From positions 1 through 64,000 of the forward strand of contig NZ_CALFXI010000058.1 in assembly GCF_937958065.1 (NCBI RefSeq): a DNA stretch of 64,000 nt. The letters run 5' to 3'. The stretch is from an uncultured Steroidobacter sp. (GTDB lineage Bacteria > Pseudomonadota > Gammaproteobacteria > Steroidobacterales > Steroidobacteraceae). Shown here piece by piece: positions 53,294 through 62,449 of this stretch; position 1 is the stretch's first letter; every line of letters begins with the position of its first letter. A model generated the notes under the pieces. The model saw nothing but the letters and a program-made list of their open reading frames with translations, made no database searches and was not told the origin of the DNA. Position numbers and translations under genes: made by a program.

Positions 53294-54667
53294 GTGTCGA
53301 CAGGAATCAACCGCCGCGAATTGCTCGCGGCTGCGGGTGCGCTCGGGCTGATCACGCAGAGCGCATCATCGACATCGCAGGCCGCGCCAACGGCGAGCGG
53401 CGGCGGTGCGCCCCTGCTCGCACCCACTCCGCCGATGGGCTGGAACAGCTGGAATTCCTTCGCCACGACCATCACCGAGGAGCAGGCGATCGCGAACGCC
53501 GAAATCATGGCGCGCGAATTGAAGCCGTTCGGTTACGACATCTTCACTATCGACATTCAATGGTATGAAGGCGCGGCGACGGGCTACGAGTACAACACCA
53601 AGCCCATCCCGACGATGGATGAGCACGCGCGCCTGCTGCCGGCACCGAATCGATTTCCTTCCAGTGTAAAAGGTGCAGGCTTCAAGCCCATCGCCGACAA
53701 AGTCCACGCCCTGGGACTGAAGTTCGGCGTGCACCTGATGCGCGGCATTCCCCGGCTCGCGGTGGAGCGCAACCTGCCCATCCTCGGCGGCAAATGGAAA
53801 GCGCGCGACATCGCAAACACGGCCAGCGTGTGCCCCTGGAACCCGGACATGTACGGCGTCGACATGAGCAAGCCCGGTGCGCAGCAGTACTACGACAGCG
53901 TGTTCGCACTGTTCGCCTCCTGGGGTGTCGACTTCGTGAAGATGGACGACATGAGCCGGCCTTACGACGCGAACGCGCCGGAGATCGAGGCCGCGCAGCG
54001 AGCGATCCAGGCCAGCGGACGTCCGATGATCCTGAGCCTGTCGCCTGGCGAGACGCCGCTCACCAGCGGCGAGCACGTGCGCCGGCATGCGCAGATGTGG
54101 CGCATCAGCGATGACTTCTGGGATGAGTGGCCGCAGCTGAAGGCGCAGTTCACACGACTGGAGAACTGGTCGATGTTTCGTCAGCCGGGCCGCTGGCCGG
54201 ACGCGGACATGCTGCCGCTCGGCCGATTGCAGATGGGCAAGCGCGATTGCCGGTTCACGCCGGACGAGCAACGCACGTTGATGACGTTGTGGTCCATCGC
54301 GCGCTCACCGCTGATCATGGGCGGCGATCTGCGGCACCTCGACCCTGCGACGCTCGCGCTGTTGACCAATCGCGAAGTGCTCGCGGTCAACCAGGCCAGC
54401 CGCGACAACAAACCGGCCGCGCTCATCGAAAACGTGCGCACCTGGACAGCGCGTGCCGAACGGGGCGAAGCGCGCTATCTCGCGATGTTCAACATCAGCG
54501 ACCAGCCGGACAGCAAGCCCGTTCATTTCGATCTCGCGCGCCTGGGACTCGAATCCGCCAAGGTTCGCGATCTCTGGGCACAGCGAGACATCGGCACCGT
54601 TCGCGACCGCGTCTCCGCCACTCTCGCGCCCCACGCCTCCCTGCTTTACAGCCTCACGCCGGTGTAG
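53294..54667 (+). CDS. Exported GH27 alpha-galactosidase-like enzyme
   Basis: A 457-residue family 27 glycoside hydrolase. A Tat-like N-terminus (NRRELLAAAGALGLITQ) is followed by the family start TPPMGWNSWNSFATTITEEQ. Nucleophile Asp218 lies in VDFVKMDDMSRPY and the acid/base Asp305 in WPDADMLPLGRLQMG; IARSPLIMGGDL and VLAVNQASRDN are also typical. The family hydrolyses alpha-galactosides (or beta-L-arabinopyranosides). GTG 53294 has GGGGGA 6 bases upstream. Distinct from GH36. It precedes the FecI/FecR genes and shares their promoter-like element. Confidence 0.88.
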   Translation: MSTGINRRELLAAAGALGLITQSASSTSQAAPTASGGGAPLLAPTPPMGWNSWNSFATTITEEQAIANAEIMARELKPFGYDIFTIDIQWYEGAATGYEYNTKPIPTMDEHARLLPAPNRFPSSVKGAGFKPIADKVHALGLKFGVHLMRGIPRLAVERNLPILGGKWKARDIANTASVCPWNPDMYGVDMSKPGAQQYYDSVFALFASWGVDFVKMDDMSRPYDANAPEIEAAQRAIQASGRPMILSLSPGETPLTSGEHVRRHAQMWRISDDFWDEWPQLKAQFTRLENWSMFRQPGRWPDADMLPLGRLQMGKRDCRFTPDEQRTLMTLWSIARSPLIMGGDLRHLDPATLALLTNREVLAVNQASRDNKPAALIENVRTWTARAERGEARYLAMFNISDQPDSKPVHFDLARLGLESAKVRDLWAQRDIGTVRDRVSATLAPHASLLYSLTPV

Positions 54668-54687
54668 CTCGAACAAAGTGCCTCGAC

Positions 54688-54718
54688 GCGGTAACCAGAT
54701 TCGCGGCGAACGCTCTTA
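54688..54718 (+). promoter_or_regulatory. Putative autoregulated ECF promoter before the sigma gene
   Basis: GCGGTAACCA (54688-54697), 13 bases, CGCTCTTA (54711-54718), then GACTG, as before GH27. It is 45 bases before the sigma gene ATG. ECF sigma factors often drive their own genes, so autoregulation is a fair inference. Confidence 0.5.
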
Positions 54719-54763
54719 AGACTGCACAAGGTTACGACTTCACGGGCCGACATCCGGAGAACC

Positions 54764-55279
54764 ATGTCAGCCGAGGCTGCTCGCGCATTGATTACCGGCT
54801 TGGTTGCCAGCCACGGCGTGAAACTGCGCCGCTTCCTGCTCCTGCGTACGCGCAATGCCGCCGACGTGCCCGATATGTTGCAGGAAGTGTATCTGCGGAT
54901 GTTGCGCGTCCCGAACGTGGAATCGATCCGATCGCCGGAGGCTTATCTGTTCACGGTCGCGCAACACGTCGTTCAACAGCATTCGCTGCGACAGTCGGCG
55001 ACACCGCCCTCGATCGAGCTGAGCGAAATGCTGAACTCCGCACGCGCGGTCCCCGATGTGGATCCAGTGCTCGAACTGGATGCACAACAGTGTCTGGAAC
55101 AACTGCAGTCCGAGCTGGATCGCCTGTCGCCCAAACTGCGCGCCACCTTCCTGCTGCATCGTCGAGACGGTCTGTCGCTCGATGAAATCGCCGGGCGACT
55201 CGGCACGTCGCTGCCGATGGTGAAAAAGAACCTCATGCAAGCGCTGGTGCAATTGCGTCAGCGGCTGGAGCGAGGCTGA
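54764..55279 (+). CDS. FecI-type ECF sigma factor
   Basis: A 171-residue ECF sigma factor. Region 2: LRRFLLLRTRNAADVPDMLQEVYLRMLR and SPEAYLFTVAQHVVQQH. Region 4 HTH: LSPKLRATFLLHRRDGLSLDEIAGRLGTSLPMVKKNLMQALVQL. The DxxQEVYLR and LFTVA text is characteristic of FecI-like factors activated by a FecR and an STN-containing receptor; exactly these follow (FecR after 3 bases, then the receptor). It probably controls transport and degradation genes in this region. Confidence 0.92.
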   Translation: MSAEAARALITGLVASHGVKLRRFLLLRTRNAADVPDMLQEVYLRMLRVPNVESIRSPEAYLFTVAQHVVQQHSLRQSATPPSIELSEMLNSARAVPDVDPVLELDAQQCLEQLQSELDRLSPKLRATFLLHRRDGLSLDEIAGRLGTSLPMVKKNLMQALVQLRQRLERG

Positions 55280-55282
55280 GCC

Positions 55283-56362
55283 ATGCCGCGTCACCCCTCC
55301 GCCCGGCTCAACGCGCAGATCTACTCCGAAGCATCGGAGTGGTTCGTGAACTGCCGCAGCGGCTCGCTCGACGACCGAACGCGCCGCAAGTTCGATGCGT
55401 GGCTGCGTCAGTCACCACAACACTTGAGTGCCTATCTGGAGCTGGCCGCGATCTGGGACGAAGGCCCGATGCTGGATGCAGAGCGTCGCTGGGACACCGA
55501 CACGCTCATCGCGGAAGCGCGCGCAGAGCAAAGCAACGTCACTCGCTTGAACACCCCGTCCACCGTGCGAGCCCCCTCCGCCCTTTCTCACGCACGGTGG
55601 GCGGCGGTGGTCGCCTGCATTGTCATCGGTCTGGCCGCGTTCGTGTGGATTCATTTGTTTCTCGAACCCGTCTACGTCACCCAGGTCGGCGAGCAACGTT
55701 CGATCACTCTGCCGGACGGTTCGACCATGGAGCTCAACGCCCGCTCCAGAGTGCGGGTTCGTTATTCCCAGCGCGAGCGCGCGCTGGAGCTGCTGGAAGG
55801 CCAGGCGCTGTTCCGGGTGGCCAGGAACCCGGCGCGGCCCTTCATCGTCACCAGCGATGGCACGCGAGTGCGCGCGGTGGGAACGCAGTTCGATGTGAAC
55901 AAGAGACGCGAGGGCACGGTCGTGACAGTCGTCGAAGGTCGAGTTTCCGTGCTGACGGACGTGCCCGATGCCCGCATCGAGCCGGTGACGGTCGAGATGA
56001 CTGAACCGATGCCGAGGCTGCCCAATGACAGCGGTGCTGGAATCCTGCTCGCCGCGGGCGAACAGATCTCGGTCGGCGAGCAAGCCGCCAGGAGGATCGC
56101 GCAGGCCGATGTCGCACGCGCCATCGCCTGGACCCAGAAACAGCTGATATTCAAAGCCGCGACGCTCACCGAGGTCGCCGAAGAGTTCAATCGCTACAAC
56201 CAGCGGCAGCTCATCGTGCAGGACCCGGAGCTGTACGACTTTCATATCAGCGGCGTGTTCGCTTCGAGCGATCCAGGCGCATTGCTGCAATTCCTGCGCG
56301 AGCGCGCCGGTGTGCATGTGGTGGAGAGCGACGATGCGATCTACCTGACCCGGCAACGGTAA
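55283..56362 (+). CDS. FecR-family anti-sigma factor/signal transducer
   Basis: A 359-residue FecR protein. The cytoplasmic N-terminus (SEASEWFVNCRSGSLDDRTRRKFDAWLRQSPQHLSAYLELAAIWD) binds the sigma factor, a helix at about 107-127 (WAAVVACIVIGLAAFVWIHLF) spans the membrane, and the periplasmic part has FecR text: VGEQRSITLPDGSTMELNARSRVRV, LLEGQALFRVARNPARPFIV, VRAVGTQFDVNKR, and a C-terminal STN-like repeat (FNRYNQRQLIVQDPELYDFHISGVF). It relays binding at the downstream receptor to the sigma factor 3 bases upstream. Confidence 0.93.
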   Translation: MPRHPSARLNAQIYSEASEWFVNCRSGSLDDRTRRKFDAWLRQSPQHLSAYLELAAIWDEGPMLDAERRWDTDTLIAEARAEQSNVTRLNTPSTVRAPSALSHARWAAVVACIVIGLAAFVWIHLFLEPVYVTQVGEQRSITLPDGSTMELNARSRVRVRYSQRERALELLEGQALFRVARNPARPFIVTSDGTRVRAVGTQFDVNKRREGTVVTVVEGRVSVLTDVPDARIEPVTVEMTEPMPRLPNDSGAGILLAAGEQISVGEQAARRIAQADVARAIAWTQKQLIFKAATLTEVAEEFNRYNQRQLIVQDPELYDFHISGVFASSDPGALLQFLRERAGVHVVESDDAIYLTRQR

Positions 56363-56369
56363 CCGACGA

Positions 56370-56392
56370 GCCGTCGCACCTCAGACGACGGC
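56370..56392 (+). terminator. Hairpin between fecR and the receptor gene
   Basis: GCCGTCG/CGACGGC is a perfect 7-bp stem with a 9-base loop, 8 bases after the FecR stop. It has no T-run. It may lower readthrough from the regulator genes into the receptor gene or be an attenuator. Confidence 0.35.
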
Positions 56393-56443
56393 TGGAACGA
56401 CAGATCGAGAACGAGCCGCGTGCGAGCGCGGCTGGGGGATGTC

Positions 56444-59400
56444 ATGCGAGTAAGCGTAGCAGCTGTTTGCCTGGCGCTGATGGGACTGTCCGGCACGGCG
56501 GAGTCGCAGGCTGCGGCCAGGAAACAAACGGATATTCCGTCGCAGGGCCTCGGGCTGGCGCTGCAAAGCCTGGCCAGGGAGCGCAGCTTTCAGCTCGTCT
56601 ACGTGTCCGAGGAGGTCGACACTCTGAACACGCAGGGTGCGGTCGGCGAGCTCACGCCCGAAGAAGCGCTGACGAAGCTGCTCGCGGGCACCGGCCTCAC
56701 ATTCAAGTATCTGAACGAACACACCGTCACGATTTTGCCCGTCGCGCCCCCGCCCCCCGCGCGCGCGAGGCCCATCAACGCAGAGCCCGGAGAACAACGC
56801 GTGCCACGCATCAGCAGACCTTGGATCGTGAAGAACGTTCGTCTGGCTTCGGCGGCTTCGGCCGTCATGTTTGGAGTTGCGGGCGGCCCCGCCGCCGCGC
56901 AATCCAGTGCCGCTCAACAAAACCTGGAGGAAGTCGTCGTCACGGGCATTCGCAGCAGCTTGCGCCAGGCAATGGAGATCAAGCGCGACTCGGATCAGAT
57001 CGTCGACTCGATCGCTTCGGAAAGCCTGGGCAAGTTCCCCGATACAAACATCGCCGAATCCCTGCAGCGAATCACCGGCGTGTCCATCGATCGCAGCGGC
57101 GGTGAAGGCCAAGGCGTCACGGTGCGCGGCTTTGGGCCGGAGTTCAACACGGTGCTGCTCAACGGTCGTCGACTCGCTTCGGACACCGGCGCGCGCTCGT
57201 TCAACTTCGACGTGCTGCCCGCCGAGCTGATCTCCCGCGTCGATGTTTACAAGAGCGCAACGGCCCTGCTCCAGGAAGGCGGTATCGGTTCCGCGATCCT
57301 GCTGCATACACCGCGACCGCTGGAGCTCGGCGATTTCAAGAGCATCCTTTCCGCCAAAGCGCTGTATGAGGATCTGTCCGAGAACACGACGCCCGAAGTG
57401 TTCGGCATGATCAGCGACACGTTCGCCGACGGACGCATCGGCCTGCTCGCCTCCGCTTCGTATCAAAGGCGCAAGAACCGCTCCGAACGCATCCTCACCG
57501 ACGGTTATCTCACCGCGCCTCGTGACAGCATGACATTGATCGCCGATGACCTGGCCGCGCAAGGCTATGCCGCCGACGATCAGTTCTTCATTCCGCAGAA
57601 TCTGAACGTCAGCCCGGTCGATGAAGATCGCGAGCGAATCAACGTCAACGCTACGTTTCAATATCAGATCTCGGATCGCCTGCGCCTGACGGTCGACGGC
57701 ATGTACGACCAGTTCAGTGTGTTCACCGAGGCGAACTCGCTCGGCTTCTTCGTCACGCCGTCCATCATCACGAATGCGCAGTTCGACGAGCATCGAACCG
57801 CGACGAGCATCACGCAAACGATCGATGCCGCGATCGACTTCACCCGCTCCGAACGCGATCGCCCCACCGATATCTATGCCGGCGGTCTCAATCTCGCCTG
57901 GGACGTGAGCGACAGCGTCAATGTCACGCTCGACTCGTCGTGGTCTCGCGCCAGGTCCGGCGGCGCGGAAGGCACCAACGTGGCGGTCGTCGGCTTCCGC
58001 AAGGATATCTACACGCTTTCGTACGGACCCAACGGCATTCCCACGGTCACGGGCGTGCCGGCAGCGGACTACGTCGATCCGAGTCTGCCGGTGGCTCACT
58101 TCAATCTGCGCGGCACGGGCGGCGGTCCCCTCGGCGGCGGTGCGGACCTCGAAGACAGGATCCTCGAGCATCGCATCGAAGCGCAATGGCAGCCCGAGCA
58201 CGATGTGCTCAAGCGCGTCACGGTCGGGGGCTACTATTCGGAAGAGAAACAGCGCCGCGACACCCGGCTGTCCGATAACAACATCCTGTGCATGTACTGC
58301 GGCTACTTCGTCGACATCCCCGATGAGTTGATGCGGCCGTATAACGTCGGTTCCGGTTATCTCGGCGGTCGCGTGTCCGTGCCCTCAGCGTGGCAGGCCT
58401 TCGATATCGATCCGCTGCTCGCCTATCTCGAGTCTGCCGAAGCCGCCAGCGCGCGCGATGCTGCACAAGGCCTCCCACCTGGGAGCACGCTGGCCGAACT
58501 GGCTGCGAGCAACGGCTTCGAAATCCATCAGCGACCGGACTCTTCGCGAGTCGAAGAAGAAGTCGCGGCGTTGTATGCGGATGCGAGCTTCGAGGGCACG
58601 CTCGCTCGAATGCCCTGGAATCTCACGGTCGGCGCTCGCTATGTGCGCACGAAGACCACCGCGTTCGGGATCTCTCAAGCGCTGCAGGATCTGGTGAACA
58701 GCGGCGACCCGACGCTTTACACGACCGTGCTGGGCGATCCGGTCACCGTCAGCCAGACCAACCAGTACAACGATTTTCTGCCGAGCCTGAGCTTCCGTTT
58801 GAACGTGACCGACGACGTGGTGTTGCGCTTTGCCGCTTCCAAGACGCTCACTCGTCCACCGCTCGGCGCCTTGTCACCGCGCCTCGTGATCGGCACGACG
58901 CGACCCGGCAATCTGCAGGCCTCCAGCGGCAATCCGGATCTGAAGCCGTTCGAATCCCGGAACGCCGATCTGTCGGCCGAGTGGTACTACCAGGAGAATG
59001 GTTTCATCACCGTCGGCGTGTTCTACAAGGAGGTCGAGAACTTTCTGGTGAACACCGTCGAGAATCGCGCCCTGCCCATTGCCGACTCGGACGATCTGTT
59101 CGCCGGCTATCCGGTGTTCGAGGTGAGCCTGCTCGACAATCTCGAGAGCGCCACGGTCAAGGGCGTGGAAATCGGCGTCCAGCACAGTTTCGACTACCTG
59201 CCCGGCGTCTGGAGAGGCTTCGGCGTGGGCGCGAACGCGACGCTGGTCGACAGCGGCGCCGAATTGAACGTGGATGACGTCTCGCAGACCTTCGCGCTCG
59301 AAGGCCTGGGCGACTCCTATAACGTCGTCGGCTTCTACGAGAACGGTCCGCTGGAAGTGCGCGTTGCCTGGAACCGCCGCGAGCGTTTCCTGCGGACCGC

Positions 59401-59614
59401 AGTCGGCTTTGGGGGCGAGCCCACCTTCGTCGAGCCGTATCAACAGATCGATGCGCGCGCCAGCTTCGCGATTTCGGATCACTTCTCGGTGTTCGCCGAA
59501 GGCGTGAACCTCGGCAACGAAATCCAGCATCGCGTCGGTCGTTACCGCAACCAGATCCTGCTGCTCGAAGAAACCGGACGCCGCTACACGATCGGCGTCC
59601 GCGCCGAATTCTGA
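56444..59614 (+). CDS. STN-containing TonB-dependent transducer/receptor
   Basis: A 1056-residue receptor. Signal peptide (VAAVCLALMGLSGTAESQA), STN domain (about 30-105: GLGLALQSLARERSFQLVYV, LTPEEALTKLLAGTGLTFKY) that signals to FecR, then at about 125-153 a second signal-peptide-like stretch (VRLASAASAVMFGVAGGPAAAQ), followed by the plug (LEEVVVTGIRSSLRQAMEIK, DSIASESLGKFPDTNIAESL, GVTVRGFGPEFNTVLLNGRRLA) and barrel ending YTIGVRAEF. The plug type is the carbohydrate-linked one. ATG 56444 with GGGGGA upstream is preferred over 56420. It works with FecI and FecR just upstream. Confidence 0.93.
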   Translation: MRVSVAAVCLALMGLSGTAESQAAARKQTDIPSQGLGLALQSLARERSFQLVYVSEEVDTLNTQGAVGELTPEEALTKLLAGTGLTFKYLNEHTVTILPVAPPPPARARPINAEPGEQRVPRISRPWIVKNVRLASAASAVMFGVAGGPAAAQSSAAQQNLEEVVVTGIRSSLRQAMEIKRDSDQIVDSIASESLGKFPDTNIAESLQRITGVSIDRSGGEGQGVTVRGFGPEFNTVLLNGRRLASDTGARSFNFDVLPAELISRVDVYKSATALLQEGGIGSAILLHTPRPLELGDFKSILSAKALYEDLSENTTPEVFGMISDTFADGRIGLLASASYQRRKNRSERILTDGYLTAPRDSMTLIADDLAAQGYAADDQFFIPQNLNVSPVDEDRERINVNATFQYQISDRLRLTVDGMYDQFSVFTEANSLGFFVTPSIITNAQFDEHRTATSITQTIDAAIDFTRSERDRPTDIYAGGLNLAWDVSDSVNVTLDSSWSRARSGGAEGTNVAVVGFRKDIYTLSYGPNGIPTVTGVPAADYVDPSLPVAHFNLRGTGGGPLGGGADLEDRILEHRIEAQWQPEHDVLKRVTVGGYYSEEKQRRDTRLSDNNILCMYCGYFVDIPDELMRPYNVGSGYLGGRVSVPSAWQAFDIDPLLAYLESAEAASARDAAQGLPPGSTLAELAASNGFEIHQRPDSSRVEEEVAALYADASFEGTLARMPWNLTVGARYVRTKTTAFGISQALQDLVNSGDPTLYTTVLGDPVTVSQTNQYNDFLPSLSFRLNVTDDVVLRFAASKTLTRPPLGALSPRLVIGTTRPGNLQASSGNPDLKPFESRNADLSAEWYYQENGFITVGVFYKEVENFLVNTVENRALPIADSDDLFAGYPVFEVSLLDNLESATVKGVEIGVQHSFDYLPGVWRGFGVGANATLVDSGAELNVDDVSQTFALEGLGDSYNVVGFYENGPLEVRVAWNRRERFLRTAVGFGGEPTFVEPYQQIDARASFAISDHFSVFAEGVNLGNEIQHRVGRYRNQILLLEETGRRYTIGVRAEF

Positions 59615-59713
59615 CATCGCCGTAAGCTTCAGGCCGCGGCGAGCGCTCGCGCCCGCCTTCGTTTGCAAAGTCGTTCGATTTGCTGGACGCTATCGCGAGC
59701 GGGAGCCCGAACG

Positions 59714-60490
59714 ATGAATACCAAGCGCCGGCGAATCGCCTGGCTGATCCTATGTGTGCCGCTGTATGCGGCTTGTTCGATGACCTACCTCGGCCAGTCC
59801 GGACGCTTGAGCAACAGCGACTGGCGCACGGCCAGTCGTGAGCCCGTCGGCCTTGCCCCGGACCCGGCCACGACCCCCGAAGCCGTCGTACAGGTGTATG
59901 CAGCACGCACCATCAATTGGAAAGGCTACTTCGGCGTGCACACCTGGATCGCCGTGAAGCGCAGCGGCGCCTCCGAATTCACGGTGCACGAAGTCATCGG
60001 CTATCGATTGCGACGAGATGGCACGACGGTCGTGTCACGCGTGCGGGCGCCCGACAGCCGTTGGTTCGGCGCCGAGCCCGACCTGCTCAGGGATGTTCGC
60101 GGTCCCGGCGTCGACGCTTTGATCGATCGCATCGAACTGGCGGTGCAGAACTATCCATACAACGGCACCTATCGCATCTGGCCCGGACCGAACTCGAACA
60201 CCTTCACCGCGTTCGTGCTCCGCGACGTCCCCGAGTTGCGCGTCGACCTGCCGCCCACGGCCATCGGCAAGGATTATCTCGGTCTCAACCCCGTGGCGCT
60301 CACGCCGAGCGGCACCGGCGCTCAACTCAATATGTTCGGCCTGGCGGGCGTCGCCGCCGGTTGGGAAGAAGGCGTGGAACTGAACCTGTTGGGCCTGACT
60401 TTCGGCGTCGATCCGGTGAGCCTGTCGATCAAGCTGCCCCTGCTCGGCCGCATCGGCCCGGACGATCATGAGCCGCGCACGATCGAGTAG
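59714..60490 (+). CDS. DUF3750 domain lipoprotein
   Basis: A 258-residue protein with a signal and lipobox (LCVPLYAAC). Family text of DUF3750: VVQVYAARTINWKGYFGVHTWIAVKRSGASEFTVHEVIGYRL, DALIDRIELAVQNYPYNGTYRIWPGPNSNTFTAFVLRDVPELRVDLPPTAIGKDYL, then a Gly-rich C-terminus. This family is envelope-associated and of unknown biochemistry. ATG 59714 sets the signal at the N-terminus. It follows the receptor by 99 bases on the same strand. Confidence 0.78.
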   Translation: MNTKRRRIAWLILCVPLYAACSMTYLGQSGRLSNSDWRTASREPVGLAPDPATTPEAVVQVYAARTINWKGYFGVHTWIAVKRSGASEFTVHEVIGYRLRRDGTTVVSRVRAPDSRWFGAEPDLLRDVRGPGVDALIDRIELAVQNYPYNGTYRIWPGPNSNTFTAFVLRDVPELRVDLPPTAIGKDYLGLNPVALTPSGTGAQLNMFGLAGVAAGWEEGVELNLLGLTFGVDPVSLSIKLPLLGRIGPDDHEPRTIE

Positions 60491-60544
60491 CCCTGGGCGC
60501 TGCGCACGGCCGCCCCCGCATGACCGCGACCGAGCCTGACGCCC

Positions 60545-60970
60545 TCATTTCGCGAACAACTGCCCGATATCCTTGAACGCCTTGAATTCCAGCGCGTTGC
60601 CGCACGGATCCAGCAGGAACATCGTGGCCTGTTCGCCGGTTTGGCCTGGAAAGCGGATGTGCGGCTCGATCACGAAGTCGATGCCGAAGGACCGCAATCG
60701 ATCGGCCAGCGCCTGCCACTGATCCCAGCCGAGCACGACGCCGAAGTGCGGCACCGGCACATCGTGACCGTCGACGGGATTTGTATGCGCGCGCTCCTGC
60801 GACGGCGTCTTCGGATGCTCGTGAATCACCAGCTGATGACCGAAGAAGTTGAAATCGACCCATTGGGTGCTCGAACGGCCTTCGGCCAGGCCGAACACTT
60901 CGCCATAGAAGCGGCGCGCCGCGGGCAGATCGTGAACGGGAATGGCCAGGTGAAACGGTGCCAGACTCAT
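60545..60970 (-). CDS. VOC family protein (glyoxalase-like)
   Basis: A 141-residue vicinal-oxygen-chelate protein: LAPFHLAIPVHDLPAARRFYGEVFGLAEGR, FFGHQLVIHEHP, VPHFGVVLGWDQWQALADRL and ATMFLLDPCGNALEFKAF. The His in FHLAIPV, the second His in PHFGVVL and Glu in NALEFKAF are the usual metal ligands. The reaction (lyase, dioxygenase or resistance) is not evident. ATG 60970 is chosen over 60994 since family similarity starts there. Confidence 0.86.
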   Translation of the reverse strand: MSLAPFHLAIPVHDLPAARRFYGEVFGLAEGRSSTQWVDFNFFGHQLVIHEHPKTPSQERAHTNPVDGHDVPVPHFGVVLGWDQWQALADRLRSFGIDFVIEPHIRFPGQTGEQATMFLLDPCGNALEFKAFKDIGQLFAK

Positions 60971-61099
60971 GACTCGGCGCGGTTGCGGGAACAAAATTCA
61001 TCCTAGCCGGCGGGCGCGACAGCAGACAAGAGAAATTCGTTATGCTCGCGGCCAGCCGCGCATCGATGGGCGACCGTCACACCAACGAGGGACCTCGAC

Positions 61100-62440
61100 A
61101 TGAAGTTTGTCCTCACCTGCCTGACGACCCTGTCGCTGCTCGCCGCCGCCACGCACGCGGCCAGCGCCGACGAATGGCAATCGTTGTTCGACGGCACCTC
61201 GCTGAACGGCTGGCACCTGATCAACGGCTCGGCGAAATACGAAGTGGTCGACGGCGCCATCGTCGGCACGACGCAGGCGGGCTCGCCCAACAGTTTTCTC
61301 GCGACCGAGCGGCGCTTCGACGATTTCATCCTGGAATTCGAGGTCAAACAAACGGTCGGGCCGAGCAACAGCGGCGTGCAGTTCCGCAGCCAGAGCAACC
61401 CGGAAGTGATGCAAGGCCGCGTGCGTGGCCCGCAGATGGACCTGGATCCGTCCGAGCGCCAGTGGACCGGCGGGCTGTACGATGAAGCCGTGAGCGGCTG
61501 GTGGTATCCGGGCACGCTCAATCCCCAGCCCGGGCTGTACAGATTCGACGAATGGAATCACATCCGCATCGAGGCCGTCGGCCCGTCGCTGCGCACCTGG
61601 GTCAATGGCCAGCTGTCGGCGTACGTGCTCGATGCGACCTATAAAGAAGGTTTCATCGCGCTGCAGGTTCATTCCATCGACAAGCCCGACGAAGCCGGCC
61701 GCAAGATTCACTGGCGCAAGCTGCGCATCAAGGAACATCCGGTCGCCTCGCCCGCCGCCGCGACCATCTTCGTTCGTAACAACCTGCCCAACGATCTGAG
61801 CGAGGTCGAACGCAGGCAGGGCTGGCAGCTGCTCTGGGACGGCAGCTCCATGAGCGGCTGGCGCAGCGCCAGGCGCGACGCCCCGCCCACGCATGGCTGG
61901 CGGATCAAGGACGGAGAGCTGATCGTCACCGGCAGCGGTGGCGGCGACATCGTCACCCGGCAGACATTCCAGGCATTCGAGCTGCAGCTGGACTTCAAGC
62001 TCACGCCGGGCGCGAACAGCGGCATCAAATATTACGTGGCCGACTATGGCACGGACAGCGCGGTGGGCCTGGAATATCAGCTGCTCGATGACGAACGTCA
62101 CGGCGATGCGAAGCAAGGCAAGGATGGCAATCGCACGCTCGCATCGCTGTACGATATCCAGCCGCGCGAAAGGCTGATGTCCAATCTCGGGATCGCGCCG
62201 AAAGTCGGCGAATGGCAGCATGCACGCATCGTCGCAAGGCCGGACGGCACCGTCGAGCACTGGCTCAACGGCGTGAAGGTGCTGAGCTATCAGCGCGGCT
62301 CGCAGGATTTCCAGCGCCGGGTCGCCGACAGCAAGTTCAAGGACATCGCCGGCTTCGGCCAGCTGGAACGAGGCCGGATTCTGCTGCAGGATCACGGCGA
62401 CGAGGTCCGTTTCCGCAGCATCAAAATCCGCACGCTTTAG
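61100..62440 (+). CDS. Secreted double DUF1080 (3-keto-disaccharide hydrolase-like) protein
   Basis: A 446-residue exported protein with two DUF1080 concanavalin-like domains, about 24-210 and 240-445. Each has WQSLFDGTSLNGWHL or WQLLWDGSSMSGWRS, a DGAIVGTT or DGELIVTGSG strand, FILEFEVKQTVGPSNSGVQFR or LQLDFKLTPGANSGIKYY, and EWNHIRIEAVG or EWQHARIVARP. Members cleave 3-keto-glycosides made by an oxidoreductase. The next gene, 9 bases on, is such an oxidoreductase, supporting a 3-keto glycoside route. Signal peptide ends near HAASADEW. Confidence 0.85.
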   Translation: MKFVLTCLTTLSLLAAATHAASADEWQSLFDGTSLNGWHLINGSAKYEVVDGAIVGTTQAGSPNSFLATERRFDDFILEFEVKQTVGPSNSGVQFRSQSNPEVMQGRVRGPQMDLDPSERQWTGGLYDEAVSGWWYPGTLNPQPGLYRFDEWNHIRIEAVGPSLRTWVNGQLSAYVLDATYKEGFIALQVHSIDKPDEAGRKIHWRKLRIKEHPVASPAAATIFVRNNLPNDLSEVERRQGWQLLWDGSSMSGWRSARRDAPPTHGWRIKDGELIVTGSGGGDIVTRQTFQAFELQLDFKLTPGANSGIKYYVADYGTDSAVGLEYQLLDDERHGDAKQGKDGNRTLASLYDIQPRERLMSNLGIAPKVGEWQHARIVARPDGTVEHWLNGVKVLSYQRGSQDFQRRVADSKFKDIAGFGQLERGRILLQDHGDEVRFRSIKIRTL

Positions 62441-62449
62441 GAACGAGCG

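Noticed and set aside
56381..58201. A 606-codon antisense frame across the STN receptor gene
   Set aside because: Same reason: high-GC shadow; the opposite strand encodes STN and plug domains.
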